A program made the position numbers and the translations under genes. The notes under the pieces were generated by a model that saw only the letters and a program-made list of their open reading frames with translations, made no database searches and was not told the DNA's origin. 64,000 nt of DNA from Purshia tridentata. Its lineage: Eukaryota; Streptophyta; Magnoliopsida; Rosales; Rosaceae. Every line of letters starts with the position of its first letter. Positions within the stretch are counted from its first letter, which is position 1. The stretch lies in contig QANT01002236.1 of assembly GCA_003254885.1 (NCBI GenBank), positions 1 through 64,000 on the forward strand, read 5' to 3'. Of this stretch, positions 23,841 through 35,820 are shown piece by piece.

Positions 23841-24031
23841 ACAATGTAAAAAGTAAAAACCCCAATAGTAAAAACACACTGGTAGAAAGCAAGTGCTACT
23901 TCCCTTGTTTAACCTGGTTAACTGATTTTGCTCCACTTAAACCCGAGACGACTGCGTTTAAAGGATTTACGCCTTCATGGACCAAAAAAAAGGATTTATG
24001 CCATGGGCTGAGGCCAGCCAAAAATCACCTA
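23841..24031. repeat. Deleted partial copy of the NOC2 5' region
   Basis: Three blocks match NOC2 upstream DNA in the same order and strand: 23841-23897 resembles 21430-21477 (CCCAATAGTAAAAACA, GTAGAA, GCAAGTGCT); 23898-23917 resembles 21821-21841 (ACTTCCCT.GTTTAACCTG); 24005-24030 resembles 21921-21948 (GGCTGAGGCCAGCC, TCACC). The copy omits the 340 bases containing NOC2 coding exon 1 (21514-21622) and most of the leader, so it cannot encode the protein's start. Confidence 0.7.
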
Positions 24032-25559
24032 CAACTATGGGCTTGCAAATAGTACAACTCTTCTATTTTCAGTCAACAATCATCAAGTCCTTGAGCTAAG
24101 CCCAAGGGTGGAGTGGTATTACCCGATATGCGATATTTTGACGCAATGTTATGAATTTCTAATTTAAATATTAATAATTATTCACGTATTATAATTAACA
24201 TAAATGTATAACACCATGTAACACTATATAAGAATATTACATAGTAGTATGATCACGCATAATATTAACGAGTAAAAAGACATAAAACAAATTTTACTAT
24301 GTATCGTGTGTAAAAAATTTACTAAAAAGACATGTTAGATCATATATAAGAAGCTGAAATGGGGTTTTGGAAATACTCCCTTGATTGTAGTGGTGCCCCA
24401 AATAGAGCTAAAAATAAAAGCATGAAATTATTTAATTTATATGGGTGTGGTCCATGGATTTGTGTAGCATATATTATTAACAAATTAATGTAGGTGGAAA
24501 TTAGTTGAAGCTCCAAATAAATTATTTAAGACCTAACAATAGATTAGCATGGCTCCATGAGCACTTGAGTAGAGAGAGTGAGAGGGGTTACTCAAAGCGC
24601 ACTCCAAATATATTCATTCCTTCATGCTTAATTAATCTATATATTCCCTGGCCAAAAAAAAAAAAATTAATCTATATATTCGATTTAGTACTTATTGCTC
24701 CTCCATACTCCTCGGAACGACACGTGTGCATTATCATAACAATGTTAGAAAATTGAACACTAGGACACTCCATTTCCAACAAGTTGGTGTTAATGTGACA
24801 AGCTATATAGCTAGCTATAATGTATTATATATAAATCACGTGCAAAAAACGCAATTGGCACGTGATATCATCAACGTTGCCACCAAATACAAGCTCATCT
24901 CTTTAAAAATCTGTGTCGCGGCATCACAAAGATATTAGTTGTTGCCTTGTTGGCAGTCGCTGGGCATCTTTTATGGGATAATGGGACCGATTCTATCCAA
25001 ACACTTATGCTAAAACGGACGTATAGGACAAAACAGGTAGGGACTCACAGACACCTAATTATGATCAAGTAGCACAACTAATGAAGTGTTAGCAGAATTG
25101 TACCCAGAAAAAAAATGAAGTGTTTGCAGAAAGTAGTTTTCCTTGTTTTTATTAATTTTTTTCATTTATCAGTGTACATATCAGTATTTCATATAAAATT
25201 CATGTTAAGCACAAACTTTTATGTATAATATATGGTGACCTTTGAATCTAAAATTCATTCGAATTTTTTATATAGAATATAGATTATATAAACTTTAAAT
25301 GTGTATGAATATTATGAAACCGCTATATCATAAAAAAGAATCTGAATCTCCGGTTTTGTTTTCTTGCAAGGTTGGTATCAGGTTTCAATTTTAATTTTTG
25401 AACACATTTTTTCTCTCCTTACTATTTCTCTTTTTACTTTGTAATCAAAGACTAAGATTAGTGACCGATACCAGTCATGTAGAGAAACAAGATAGAAGAT
25501 CCAAGTCCCACAAAAAGTATCCATATTAACTTCTTATTTGAATAAATAATATCGATATC

Positions 25560-25841
25560 AGATTTTTAATTAGTATTTACATTACTCAACTCTCAGGTAT
25601 GTATATTTAAGAAAGTGGACCTCCATTACAAAAATGATTGATTTAATTAACTATATCAATCTCTCGAACTTATCTCTCAAAAGTCTGCTTTCACTTTTCA
25701 AGATTTTTAATTAGTATTTACATTACTCAACTCTCACGTATGTATATTTAAGAAAGTGGACCTCCAATACAAAAATGATTGATTTAATTAACTATATCAA
25801 TCTCTAGAACTTATCTCTCAAAAGTCTGCTTTCACTTTTCA
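25560..25841. repeat. 141-base tandem duplication
   Basis: Units 25560-25700 and 25701-25841 are adjacent and differ at three positions (about 98% identical). AT-rich, no open frame of note. The identity implies a recent event. Confidence 0.95.
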
Positions 25842-26717
25842 TTATTCTGACTTTTGAGTAATTAAAAAGCATAATGGTTACTTGAGATATAGAACAATAG
25901 AGTTATGATTCTTTTCCAATGGCCATATAGAAAAAGAAGGCTACAGCAAGCTGCTGTCATTCTATTATAAGCTTTTGATATATGAATTATCATAAAATTC
26001 AAAATATATGAACTTAAAAGGTCAAAGTCTTTGATTTTGTACCAATAAAAGTAAACAAACCCTTTATAAAGTATATGGGTTGCTTAAAAATAATGGAAAC
26101 TCTTATTTATGCAGGAAATTATTAGGTGGTGTTATAGAATCGAATAAGATTATACCATAATTTTTATACTACTTTTGTATTTTCAACTAAAACGACGTAT
26201 AATTAGACATAATTTCAAAATGTAAACAAGTATAGTCAAATTTTAGATATGATGAGTAGTGAAAATAACATTTGTCCTGACATTCTAATCCAAACTGTGG
26301 GGCGTGCCGTGTTTGGCGGGAACATAAAATTGCGGTGGTGCGGGCTGCAGTGGATAACTGTCCACAAAAAACAAGTACTAGTACCGTTACCCGTTACTGG
26401 TACTTAAAATAGTAAACTGAACGACAGAGACAGCGAGGTCGTTGTTGTCGCAGTGGCTTCTGTTTTCTTGCTAAAATAAGCCCCGCTTTTCGTTAATCCC
26501 CCACATCCCCTCTACCGTGTCCGTAAGCCTGTAAACTACTTGCTCCGCTTTCTGAACGTTGAAGCTTTCTTCGCCTAAGATCTGGTCTCTCTCTCTTTCT
26601 TCCTCTCCCCATTTATTCACAGGAGACGAGTGCTCATCAACTCCTTTGAATTTTTTTCTGGGCTTCACGGGGAGGGAGGGAGTTCCCTAAACTCACATCT
26701 GGGAGTTTCTGGCAGAG

Positions 26718-27513
26718 GTACTGTTGCATTGTGTCCTGGTTTTTTGGCAGGTGGTTTGTGATGCATTTTTTAAGTTTATGGTCGTTAATTTGTGGGTTCT
26801 GTTGATCTGTGATTCTCTCTCTCTGCTCCAAATGTTATTTTTTATCTGGGTTTGTGGTTTTTCTGAAGATCCTGCTATGTTGTCATCTGGGTATTGTACC
26901 TTTCACTGTTTGCATTAATGCACCACTGGAAAGTTCCCATTTTCCTTTTTGGCTCGGCAGTTTTGTCATTGTACTTCAGTTTTTAGAACTTCAAACTAAT
27001 TGTGTATATTAAGCTGTGGTTCTGTCTCTTTGCTCCAAGTGGAATTTTAATATGGGGTATGGGGTTTTTGTAATTTTGTCATCCGGGTCTTGCACCATTC
27101 AGCGTTTGCATTAATGCATCACTGGAAAGCATCCATTTTTCTTTCTTGGGTCTGCAGTTTCGTTATTTTTTTTAACTTGTTTAAAACGTTCAAATTAGGA
27201 AGTTATTAATTGTGTTTATTGGGTGTTTAATTTAGATCTATATTTAAGATAGAGATTTCCTTCCAAAATTGCGACTTTGAGGGTTGACCTGTACTGGTTT
27301 TGCGGTTATTTCACTGTATAGTTTGATTTTCAAGTTTCCCTTTTCATTCTTTTGTCCATTTCAGTTTCAACGACAGTTACTGAAATTGGTTTTTCTTCCG
27401 TTCAATTTCAATGACAGTTACTTGTTCTTATTTGAATTTTCTTCATTTGATAAATAATTGTGTAGTTTGATCTCATTTGGTTATGAAATTTCATAATTTT
27501 GTTTGTTTTCCAG
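26718..27513 (+). other. Leader (5' UTR) intron of the IQD gene
   Basis: The likely donor is GAG|GTACTG at 26718 and the acceptor TTTTCCAG ends at 27513, sixteen bases before the start codon. The intervening DNA is T-rich and non-coding. Two copies of a CTGCACTTTCA-like phrase (CATTAATGCACCACTGGAAAG / CATTAATGCATCACTGGAAAG words near 26914 and 27110) show a partial internal duplication. The leader exon (about 26430-26717) is GC-richer. Splice sites are predicted. Confidence 0.55.
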
Positions 27514-27529
27514 GATGCGCTGCTAGGAA

Positions 27530-30212
27530 ATGGGGAGGAAAGGGAGTTGGTTTTCTGCAGTGAAGAAGGCCCTCAGCGCTGAACCCAAGGAAAAGAAAGA
27601 TCAGGTTTGCATGGTTTTATTGATATTACATCATCTTATATAAAAAAATATATGAATTTCTAATTCAAAACGATGATATTTTAATGGCAGACAACTCAGA
27701 GGCCAAAGAAAAAATGGTTTGGGAAGCACAAGGATGCTGATGTGGTTTCTTCCACCGAAGAAACTGCATTTGTTATCCCTGCCCGACCTCCTCCTCCTCC
27801 TCCTCCGCTTCCTCTCCTTCCTCCTCCTGCTGCTTCAAAGGAAGATGTAAAATTAGAGGAGGCTGAGAGTGAACAGAGCAAGCATGTTTACTCCGTGGCG
27901 CTTGCCACTGCCATGGCTGCAGAGGCAGCTGTTGCTGCCGCTCAGGCCGCCGCAGAGGTTGTTCGTCTTACTGCTGTGCCACGGTACCCTGGAAAATCAG
28001 AGGAGGAGGTAGCGGCTATCAGGATTCAGACAGCATTTCGAGGGCACTTGGTATGGTTATTTGGCTATATTACTCTGCAATCCTCTATTTGCTTCATGTA
28101 GTCAACTTTTTGGGAATAAGATGTTTAATTTGTGATAAAATGCAGAGTACTGTGTTGAAAGGGTTCAGATGCATGTATTTAAAATTTTAAAGGTCTCTAT
28201 TTCTTTATTTTTTTGTTTTGATAATGGAGAAGAACTGAGATTTTTTGAACAATAATTTATGATTATTAATTCATTGTTTAAAACATAGGCATATCTGGTT
28301 CTTGGAAATCAGTTGAATTTGGTTATTGGTTCAACTGGAACAAGATTTGGGATCTTGCATTTAATATGACAGGCAATGTAGTTAGTTGATACTCTTCTTT
28401 TCGAAAGATCTGAACTTCTCAAATTAATTGCCTGCATTCATTTGTCAAACTGTAATGATAACATTTCAAGATCAACTTTCATATTTATAACTGAATATTG
28501 ACAGCATGCGGAAAAGGAATTCTGTTCAATTTAGGAAAGCAGTAAATTACCATCTATTATCTTAACTTTTAATATGTCCATTCTTGGGAATGAGCTGTAT
28601 ATTTATAATGGGCTTTTGTCATTATTTGTGATTTTCAGTCAAGAAGGGCATTGCGGGCTTTGAGGGGGTTGGTGAGGTTGAAATCGTTGATACAGGGTCA
28701 ATCTGTTAAACGGCAAGCAACTACCACATTAAGATGCATGCAGACCCTTGCTCGTGTGCAGTCTCAGATTCGTGAAAGAAGGATTAGAATGTCCGAGGAG
28801 AATCAGGCACTTCAGCGTCAGCTTCAACAGAAACAAGAGAAGGAGCTTGAGAATGCCAGAGCTTTTGTAAGTTCTCCCAATATATCATGTTCTGATAGGT
28901 TGTCTATGTGTGCTCCTCTACCACTGTGCCCATTGTGGTTGGTTCACTTCTATTGTCATCCTCTCATCTGCTTGCTTTTCTTTGTTGGGTAATGCACAAT
29001 TTCTTTGCATTTTACTGCCTCTTTTTTTGTTGTTGTTGTGGTGAACATCTGAATTGCAGTGTTCTGGTGAAGTTCTCTGAGTTCTTTTTATCCTAGTTTC
29101 TATTTCATTCTCTACTTTTATTGTATTTCTAGTTCTCTCTATCAGATATGTCTTCTTCACATAAAACCATCTTAGTCACGCTTTAGTCTTTTCTTTTATA
29201 TATATAACAAATTCTTGGTGACAGATGGGAGAAGAATGGAATGATAGCACCCAATCTAAGGAGCAGGTTGAGACAAAGCTACAGATGAGACAAGAGGCTG
29301 CCGTGAGAAGGGAAAGGGCGTTGGCTTATGCATACTCTCACCAGGTGGCGTACTTTCCCTTTTACAATGTTTTAATGGATAGGTAGCGTATCGTTGGCAT
29401 ATTGAAATCTAGTTTATGATTATGTCGTGATGAGTCCCCTGGAGTGACCAAAAAACCTATTTAATATCGCATCCTTCTTTCTTATATATTGAATCAAACT
29501 TCAACCTAAAACTGACCCGGATGGTAAATTTTTTTAACAGCAAATGTGGAAGAACTCTTCAAAATCTGCACACCCTACGTTCATGGATGCCAGCAATCCT
29601 CACTGGGGTTGGAGTTGGTTAGAGCGATGGATGGCTGCTAGGCCATGGGAGAGCCGAAGTACAGCAGACTACAATGACCGGGTCTCCATGAGGAGTGCAG
29701 CAAGCCGGGCCTCCACGTCCATTGGAGAAATCACCAAAGCTTACACTCTTCGTGATGCCAACCGGGATAATAGGCCTTCCCCTACTACCCAAAAATCAAG
29801 CCGACCTCCTAGTCGCCAATCCCCTTCAACTCCATTTTCCAAAGCACCATCTTTGTCATCACTGATGGGGAGAACCCCAAAAGGAAATGGGTGGGGTGGG
29901 GACGAGGACTCCAGGAGTACGTACAGCATCCAGTCAGAGCGCTACCACAGGAGGCATAGCATTGCAGGGTCCTCAGTGAGAGATGATGAGAGCCTTGCAA
30001 GCTCGCCTTCAGTTCCAAGTTACATGACACCCACAAAATCAGCAAGGGCTAGGTCGCGGTTGGGAAGCCCAAGCTCAACAGGTTTAGAGAAGAATGAGGC
30101 ACCAGAGAAGGGATCAGTGAGTTCTGTAAAGAAACGGCTGTCATTCTCTGCTTCCCCAGCTGGACCAAGGAGACATTCTGGTCCTGCTAGGGTCAATCAC
30201 AGCTCCACTTAG
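27530..30212 (+). CDS. IQD: IQ67-domain protein (IQD), calmodulin-binding scaffold
   Basis: Five coding exons: 27530-27604, 27691-28050, 28639-28866, 29225-29344, 29541-30212; all joins phase 0 with GT-AG ends; 484 residues. [15 protein letters not shown] is the usual IQD N-terminus. A proline run lies at about 58-70 and an Ala-rich helix at 98-115. The IQ67 domain starts near residue 129, with [11 protein letters not shown] interrupted by an intron after L145, the conserved site of this family, and continues through the basic repeats to about residue 200. The C-terminus holds the DUF4005-type [15 protein letters not shown] (418-432) in a Ser/Arg/Pro-rich tail. IQD proteins bind calmodulin and link it to microtubules, the plasma membrane or the nucleus, shaping cell form. 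Length and layout suggest the IQD2/3/4 group, but that needs a tree. A tiny uORF precedes the start. Confidence 0.96.
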
Positions 30213-31640
30213 GGCGTTGCAGTGCACATGGAGGAGAAAGTTAGCAATGGAGGGGGTAGCAGGTAGTGATCAGTCTAGCGAGCGTTCATGTAAAATAAAG
30301 CAAACATGTTCTTAGGTAGATGTTGGGATGAAGAAGATCAAATAAAAGATGGTGTCAGGGGCTCTGTTAAGAGTGTGGAGGGAGAGAAAAACAACAATGG
30401 TGTGTGATTTCACTGTTTCAGTTGTCTTCATTATCAATGTCAACTTATTTTTCTTCTTCTTCTCAATACCCTTTTGATTTTAGTGCCTGTGAGTTATAAT
30501 GTAGTGGCCTAGTGGGACTGGTGAGTGGGTGATGTCAGTTCATGGAAGCAGAAAAATGGTTCCTTTGGCTGTGTGCAGATTGCTGTGGTCCTGTGGATTC
30601 CTTATTTGGTTCTTGTGGTTCTGTTTGTTATGAGAGAGTCTGGGTTCTTAAAGATTTCAAAGGAATCTCAGGGCACCCTGTTTAAAAACTGATTGTATTT
30701 TGACCCTCTTGGGGATTTTCCATAAAAATATTTTTTTGGGGTCTGTGGTGGATGAAGGTCATTTCTGTATAAAGTTACTGTTCATTTTACCCATTTCTTT
30801 CGGTACTTCTCTCGCATTTATCAACACACTTCAACACACCTTTGATATCCACACGAAGTCCACAATTGTGAATGGCTCAAACCACTCTCGAAACGTCAAA
30901 ACCTCCAATGGCTCATACCACTCAAGTAAAACCTCAAATGGCTCATCATACCAAACAGTCAAAATCTCAAATGTCTAATACCATTCAAAAGTCAAAACCT
31001 CAACTTTGTGATTGTTTTCATAATTTTGACCGAGTGTAGGATGCTTCATTATGTTTTATACTTTTGTGTGTTGATGATATGGTATTGGGTTCAAATGTAA
31101 TGGTAATATCACAAGTAATGTTAACTTGGTGTTGCGAATTTATCCAAATTATAATACTTATTCGTAATCTTAATGATTGTAAACTTTAAAATTTAAATTG
31201 GTATTCTTAATAACTACATACCTTAAAATTTAAATCCTTACTCTTAATAATATATACATATATAATTTAAGTTAATTTGTACAATCATCTCCAATATAAC
31301 TTGGTATTACCATCACATGTAAATCTCCAAAATAGCTTCATTTTAAGTCTAGAATAAGTCTTTGGTAAAAAAAAAAAAAAAATTCTAGAATAAGTATTAT
31401 CGATTTAAAGTTTAATATTTAGAAAATTTTTTGAAAGGAATATTTAGGATTATATTGAATAATAAAGTCATTAAAATTTTTTTTTGGGTCAATATAGTCA
31501 TTTTGAATTTTGTTTTTGGTCGGAAAAAAGTGCCGGTTCAAGCTTACGCGTCGGAATATCATAGGTTCCTGGACATTAATGGACGAAGATTAAAGCATGG
31601 TGGGCAAGCAAGCACAGAGTTTCTTCCCCAACTCAGAAGC
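30213..31640. other. IQD 3' flank and spacer
   Basis: This contains the IQD 3' UTR (GC-moderate to about 30690), a degenerate minisatellite (30859-31005) and AT-rich DNA leading to the TIM14 promoter. No gene was seen. Confidence 0.6.
30859..31005. repeat. Degenerate minisatellite, about 31-base unit
   Basis: About four and a half diverged copies of a unit reading roughly GTCAAAACCTCCAATGGCTC followed by ATACCACTCAA. The word AATGGCTCA recurs at about 30-base intervals, and GTCAAAACCTC appears at the start and end. Confidence 0.8.
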
Positions 31641-31707
31641 CCTAAGCTTCGAGAAAACTCTGAATGAAACCCCGAATTCTCAGCTCAGACACGATACGTT
31701 CGATGAA

Positions 31708-33229
31708 ATGGTGAGCAAAGTATCTTCTCCCCCAGCACTAATTTTGTTTTGTTACTCTTCATTTCTTTCTCAATAGCAAATTTAATTTGATTTTGGTACC
31801 AGGGTTCACAAATATTTGATTTTTGTTCTTGCTAAGATATTCAATCTTGTTTGGTTCTGTGGGATTTATTTTGGCTGAAAATTATGTAGATTTACTTCAC
31901 CAAAAAAAATCGAAAGGAAAATTTTTTTTTTGGTAGATTGGTGGAGCAGAATTGCTACTGAATGTAACATTTTATTGACTTGCTGCTTTGATACACTTTC
32001 TTTGGCATTTAAGAGCTCTTTTAGCCTGAGTATTTTTTTTGGCTTTGTGCACTGCCTGTTGGAAAATGTGTTTGGGAGTTCATCTTTATTGGGATGTAGA
32101 CCAAAAGAATTGTATGTCCACATGGAGGATACGGGGGGTTTGATCATAGAAACAAAATGATTGAGGCCCTTCTTCGGGTTCTCTACTTGAGGTTGTCTGA
32201 TCATGTTTGAATTGCATATTTTTAATATGTTCACATTTTTAATATCCATTCTTTTAAATGGTCTGATCTTGATCGGATGTTTCTGATTAGAAGCATATGC
32301 AACTCTACGGTATGTTTGGAGTTAGCTTTAAGAGGACAGAAACTGTTCTGTCAATTGATATCATGGCTTTTATGCATTTGATTCACTATATCTGTCTTGC
32401 CCGTATGCATTGTTTGAAACTCATGTTAGTCACAGGTCAGAACTCCCTGGTTTCTTTTGTTTGTCCAAGTGATACTTCTGCATTTTCACCTAGTGGGCTA
32501 TTTAATCATTGTGTGTTTCTACATTGTACAATGTACATGTTATAATTTTATTCAGTAAAATGGTGGGAATGCCCCTCTGTTATGACATGGGGCAAAGGTC
32601 ATTGGAAAATTTTGGAGTGGATCTAAGTCGGAAGGAGTTTAAGTGGAACTTTTAAAAGACAATTGAGATTTAGTCCGAAAAGAACTTAGAATTCATATTG
32701 CAATTCTGTAGAATTAATGAACTTGTAGATGTATATCAGGCTACACCATTTCTAGCTGGTCTTGCAGTAGCTGCTACTGCTCTTGCTGGTAGATATGGTA
32801 TCCAGGCTTGGCAAGCATTCAAGGCACGACCACCAAAACCTAAAATGCGGAAATTTTATGAAGGTGGATTTCAGCAGACAATGACAAAAAGGGAAGCAGC
32901 TCTTATTCTTGGTATCAGGTAAGCAGGATATTTGGGTATAATCCTCACTGTCTAATGATAGAACAGATGAACAATAGACGAAAACTCATAATCATAAGGA
33001 CTGGAGTCCTAGCCGTCCATCTTCTGCTCTGCTTGTAAGCAAAATAGATAATCTTTTTGTATGGTTTGACAGGGAGGGTGCAACTGCAGACAAGATTAAG
33101 GAAGCGCATAGAAAGGTGATGGTTGCAAACCATCCTGATGCAGGTGGCAGTCATTACCTTGCTTCTAAAATCAATGAAGCTAAAGATGTGATGCTTGGGA
33201 GGACAAAGGGCAGTGGATCACCATTTTGA
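31708..33229 (+). CDS. TIM14: Mitochondrial import motor subunit TIM14/PAM18 (J protein)
   Basis: Three coding exons: 31708-31710 (the ATG alone), 32740-32918 and 33073-33229; 112 residues, the usual plant length. TIM14 is an inner-membrane J protein whose matrix domain stimulates Hsp70 ATPase in the presequence-translocase motor. Visible: an N-terminal transmembrane helix (about 5-20, [15 protein letters not shown]), the linker [17 protein letters not shown], and a J domain with the HPD motif at 81-83 in [20 protein letters not shown]. The start codon is followed directly by a GTGAGC donor, so translation begins on the last three bases of exon 1. Two upstream ATGs in another frame precede it (see findings). 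The gene upstream runs the same way. Confidence 0.95.
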
Positions 33230-35820
33230 TGCATTTAGTGTGCTCAAATAATTCCCCCTTCACTAACTTCATACGAAGCAATGGTTTCCCATAAGTTACT
33301 CTTTGTACCAAGGTAAGATCTTGAGAAATAGGAGTTCCATCGCATAGTCTGCGACTCTGTGTACTGTAGGTTCAAATTTTGTTAAAAAACAGATGTGCGC
33401 ATTTGCCATAATGAAGTTTATTTTTATTGGATACCCATAAAGGAGGAAAACAGGAAAATGCTTTTCTACTAGGGTAATCCTAGTAGCACTTCTGTTAAAA
33501 TATGCCCATGTTGACCGAGTATTTTATAATTTGTATACATTCACAATGCGAACGCTAACTATTATTATAATGTGTTGTTTGAGAAAGTTTGTATAACAAG
33601 ATAGAGTACTCTGGTTTTTAACAATACTATTGAAGTCACAATCCCCCCCACCCTACACCTAAAAAAAGAAGAAAATAAAAGATAGTTTACTAACCTTATC
33701 TTCTTCATCTAGGTATTCATATGTGATAGCTAAGTATTCCTATGTGAAAGCTTCTTGTATACAATCATCGTATACAACCTGTCGCTTATAAAAACTGATT
33801 ACATGATTAGCATGTGTGAGAGACAGGTTGTTTATAATTTGTTTTTTTTCTATTAGACATACTCTCTAGGTCTCTTTTACAAAAGATGACCCTACAGAAT
33901 ATGATGGGGGATGTTCTGATTTCATCTTGACCATCCAATGTTCTCCATGCATACATCATACCTAATATATGGCAGGTGGCCATTATAGTCGTTATCCTCC
34001 CTTGTGATCTCAGATTCTCAGGAGCCAATACCTATGAAGTGAACTTTAAAACAATTCTTTTAAAACATTTATAGTCTACAAATATTCAATCAATGAACTG
34101 ATAATCAGTATTTTATACGTTCAAACTCCATATGGGGTCTTAGAAGTGGTTCCTTATATATAGACAAACAATGGGTCATATGTCATATAATTGGATGGTA
34201 TACCAAACTCTCCTTTTCTTTCATAAAAGCCCAACCTTTATTCAATAATTCTCTTTTAGGATTAATCACAATAGGGGTCCAATAAGTAAAAACATTCGTA
34301 TACAAAGTCACGAAATTGTGTAATGTTGTGTATATCCAAATCAAGAATCATGGGTTGATTCACTAATTTGTCCAATCCGATGGAGTTAAACTGCAACTAT
34401 CCAAATTCAATGTTATCATCATCTATTCATCTTTGTATATTGTGTTTGTTTATGATAAAGAGATTAATTATATGCATCAAAAAGCCTTATGTATGCATGC
34501 TAAATGTAATTTATTAAAAGCTAAATTAAAACCAGTGGGCAATAATTCGAGGTTATTTGTTTTGCAATTTCCATGATGGCCTTGCAATAAAGTTTGTAAT
34601 GAGAGAAACCTAGTGGCTAGTCCTGACACGTGTTGACGTGATATTCAGCATTTGTGGGACACGTCAACCCCTGTTTTAGAGATGGAGGTCCAGATTCTCT
34701 TTTATGTCGGGTTGTCTTGTTTTTTTTTTCTTTAAAAAATAAATAATACTAAATATCAGCATTTTAAATAAACAATTAATTTGGGAATATCATCAAGCAA
34801 GCTTAAAGGGCAAAAAGAAAAGAAATGGGGAAAGTAATGATACTATCCATTATCCATGGTTGAATTTTCTAATTAAATAAATTTATTTCTGTAATTACTA
34901 AAATATCTATAAATTTTAAATCAAATATATATACAATATTTTATATTCCACATTGTCAGGTTTATCCATTTGGAGAAAATCGAGGATATTAACAAACTGA
35001 AAAAGAAGTTAAGCTTCATAATTACAAATAAAATAACTAATTTTGGATATAGAAATGGATAAAAATTTGGTTGGTAATTAAGGATTTGAAATTGTGCATT
35101 GTGAATTTAACAGAAGTGGCAGTCCACAGTCCCCACAAGGTGTCCTCTCTCCTACAAGTCCTTACGTCAGCTTTTATCCATTCAGCACTGATTTATCCAC
35201 TAAATAAAAAAGAATACAAAAATAACAAAATAAATTGCAAAAAAATAAAAATAAAAATAGAAAAAAGAGAAAAAAAATATAGGCCTGGTCTTTAGCTACT
35301 TGTTCTTCACTTCATGGTTGTTTGTTCTTCTTCCTCTATCCGCACCCAAATCTCTCGGTCCCAAATGAAACACAAACCCTGTCCAAACCCAACAAAATCT
35401 GCAATCTCTCTCTAAATTTAGCTAACCCTTTTTCACTCACACGCATACACTTTATCTCTCTTATGGCTTTGAATCCATTTCTGAAATGCAAAAGCTAACA
35501 CTGTACTCTCAAGAAATAACCAAAAAGCAAAACGGGAATGAAAGTTGGAGCTGATTGCAGAAAATAGGTAGGGTTTCGCCGGTTCGGGTTCAACAGTTGG
35601 TGCACCGCTTCGTATCCGGATCCCATCCGCTCGGTCCACGCAGTCTCATGATGTACTTTTTTACTATATGCTCTTTCATTGAGGAATTTAATCAGTTTCT
35701 GCTAATTTGTGGTGGGAATTTGTTTTTGGCTTTGTATAGTGTGCGTGTTGCGGTGCCTGTGGATTTTTATTGAAATTTTATAGTCATATAGGACTGAGAG
35801 AATCTTAAGGTTTGTTAGTA
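33230..35820. other. TIM14 3' flank and SAMTL promoter/leader
   Basis: AT-rich DNA without a recognised gene. A G-box pair lies near 34626-34672 (GACACGTGTTGACG and GGGACACGTCAAC). From about 35290 a CT-rich stretch and then GC-richer DNA probably form the leader of the next gene. A donor-like AG|GTAGGG near 35571 suggests a possible leader intron. Confidence 0.55.

Larger units (their letters stand above)
23555..26420. other. AT-rich spacer with duplications
   Basis: No gene was recognised. It contains a deleted copy of the NOC2 upstream region (23841-24031), a G-box cluster (24719-24867) and a 141-base tandem duplication (25560-25841). The right end becomes GC-richer from about 26280 as the IQD gene's promoter and leader begin. 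Confidence 0.6.

Noticed and set aside
26471-26831. Minus-strand frames over the IQD leader
   Set aside because: Low-complexity Lys/Glu-rich translations of a CT-rich leader exon; artefacts of composition.
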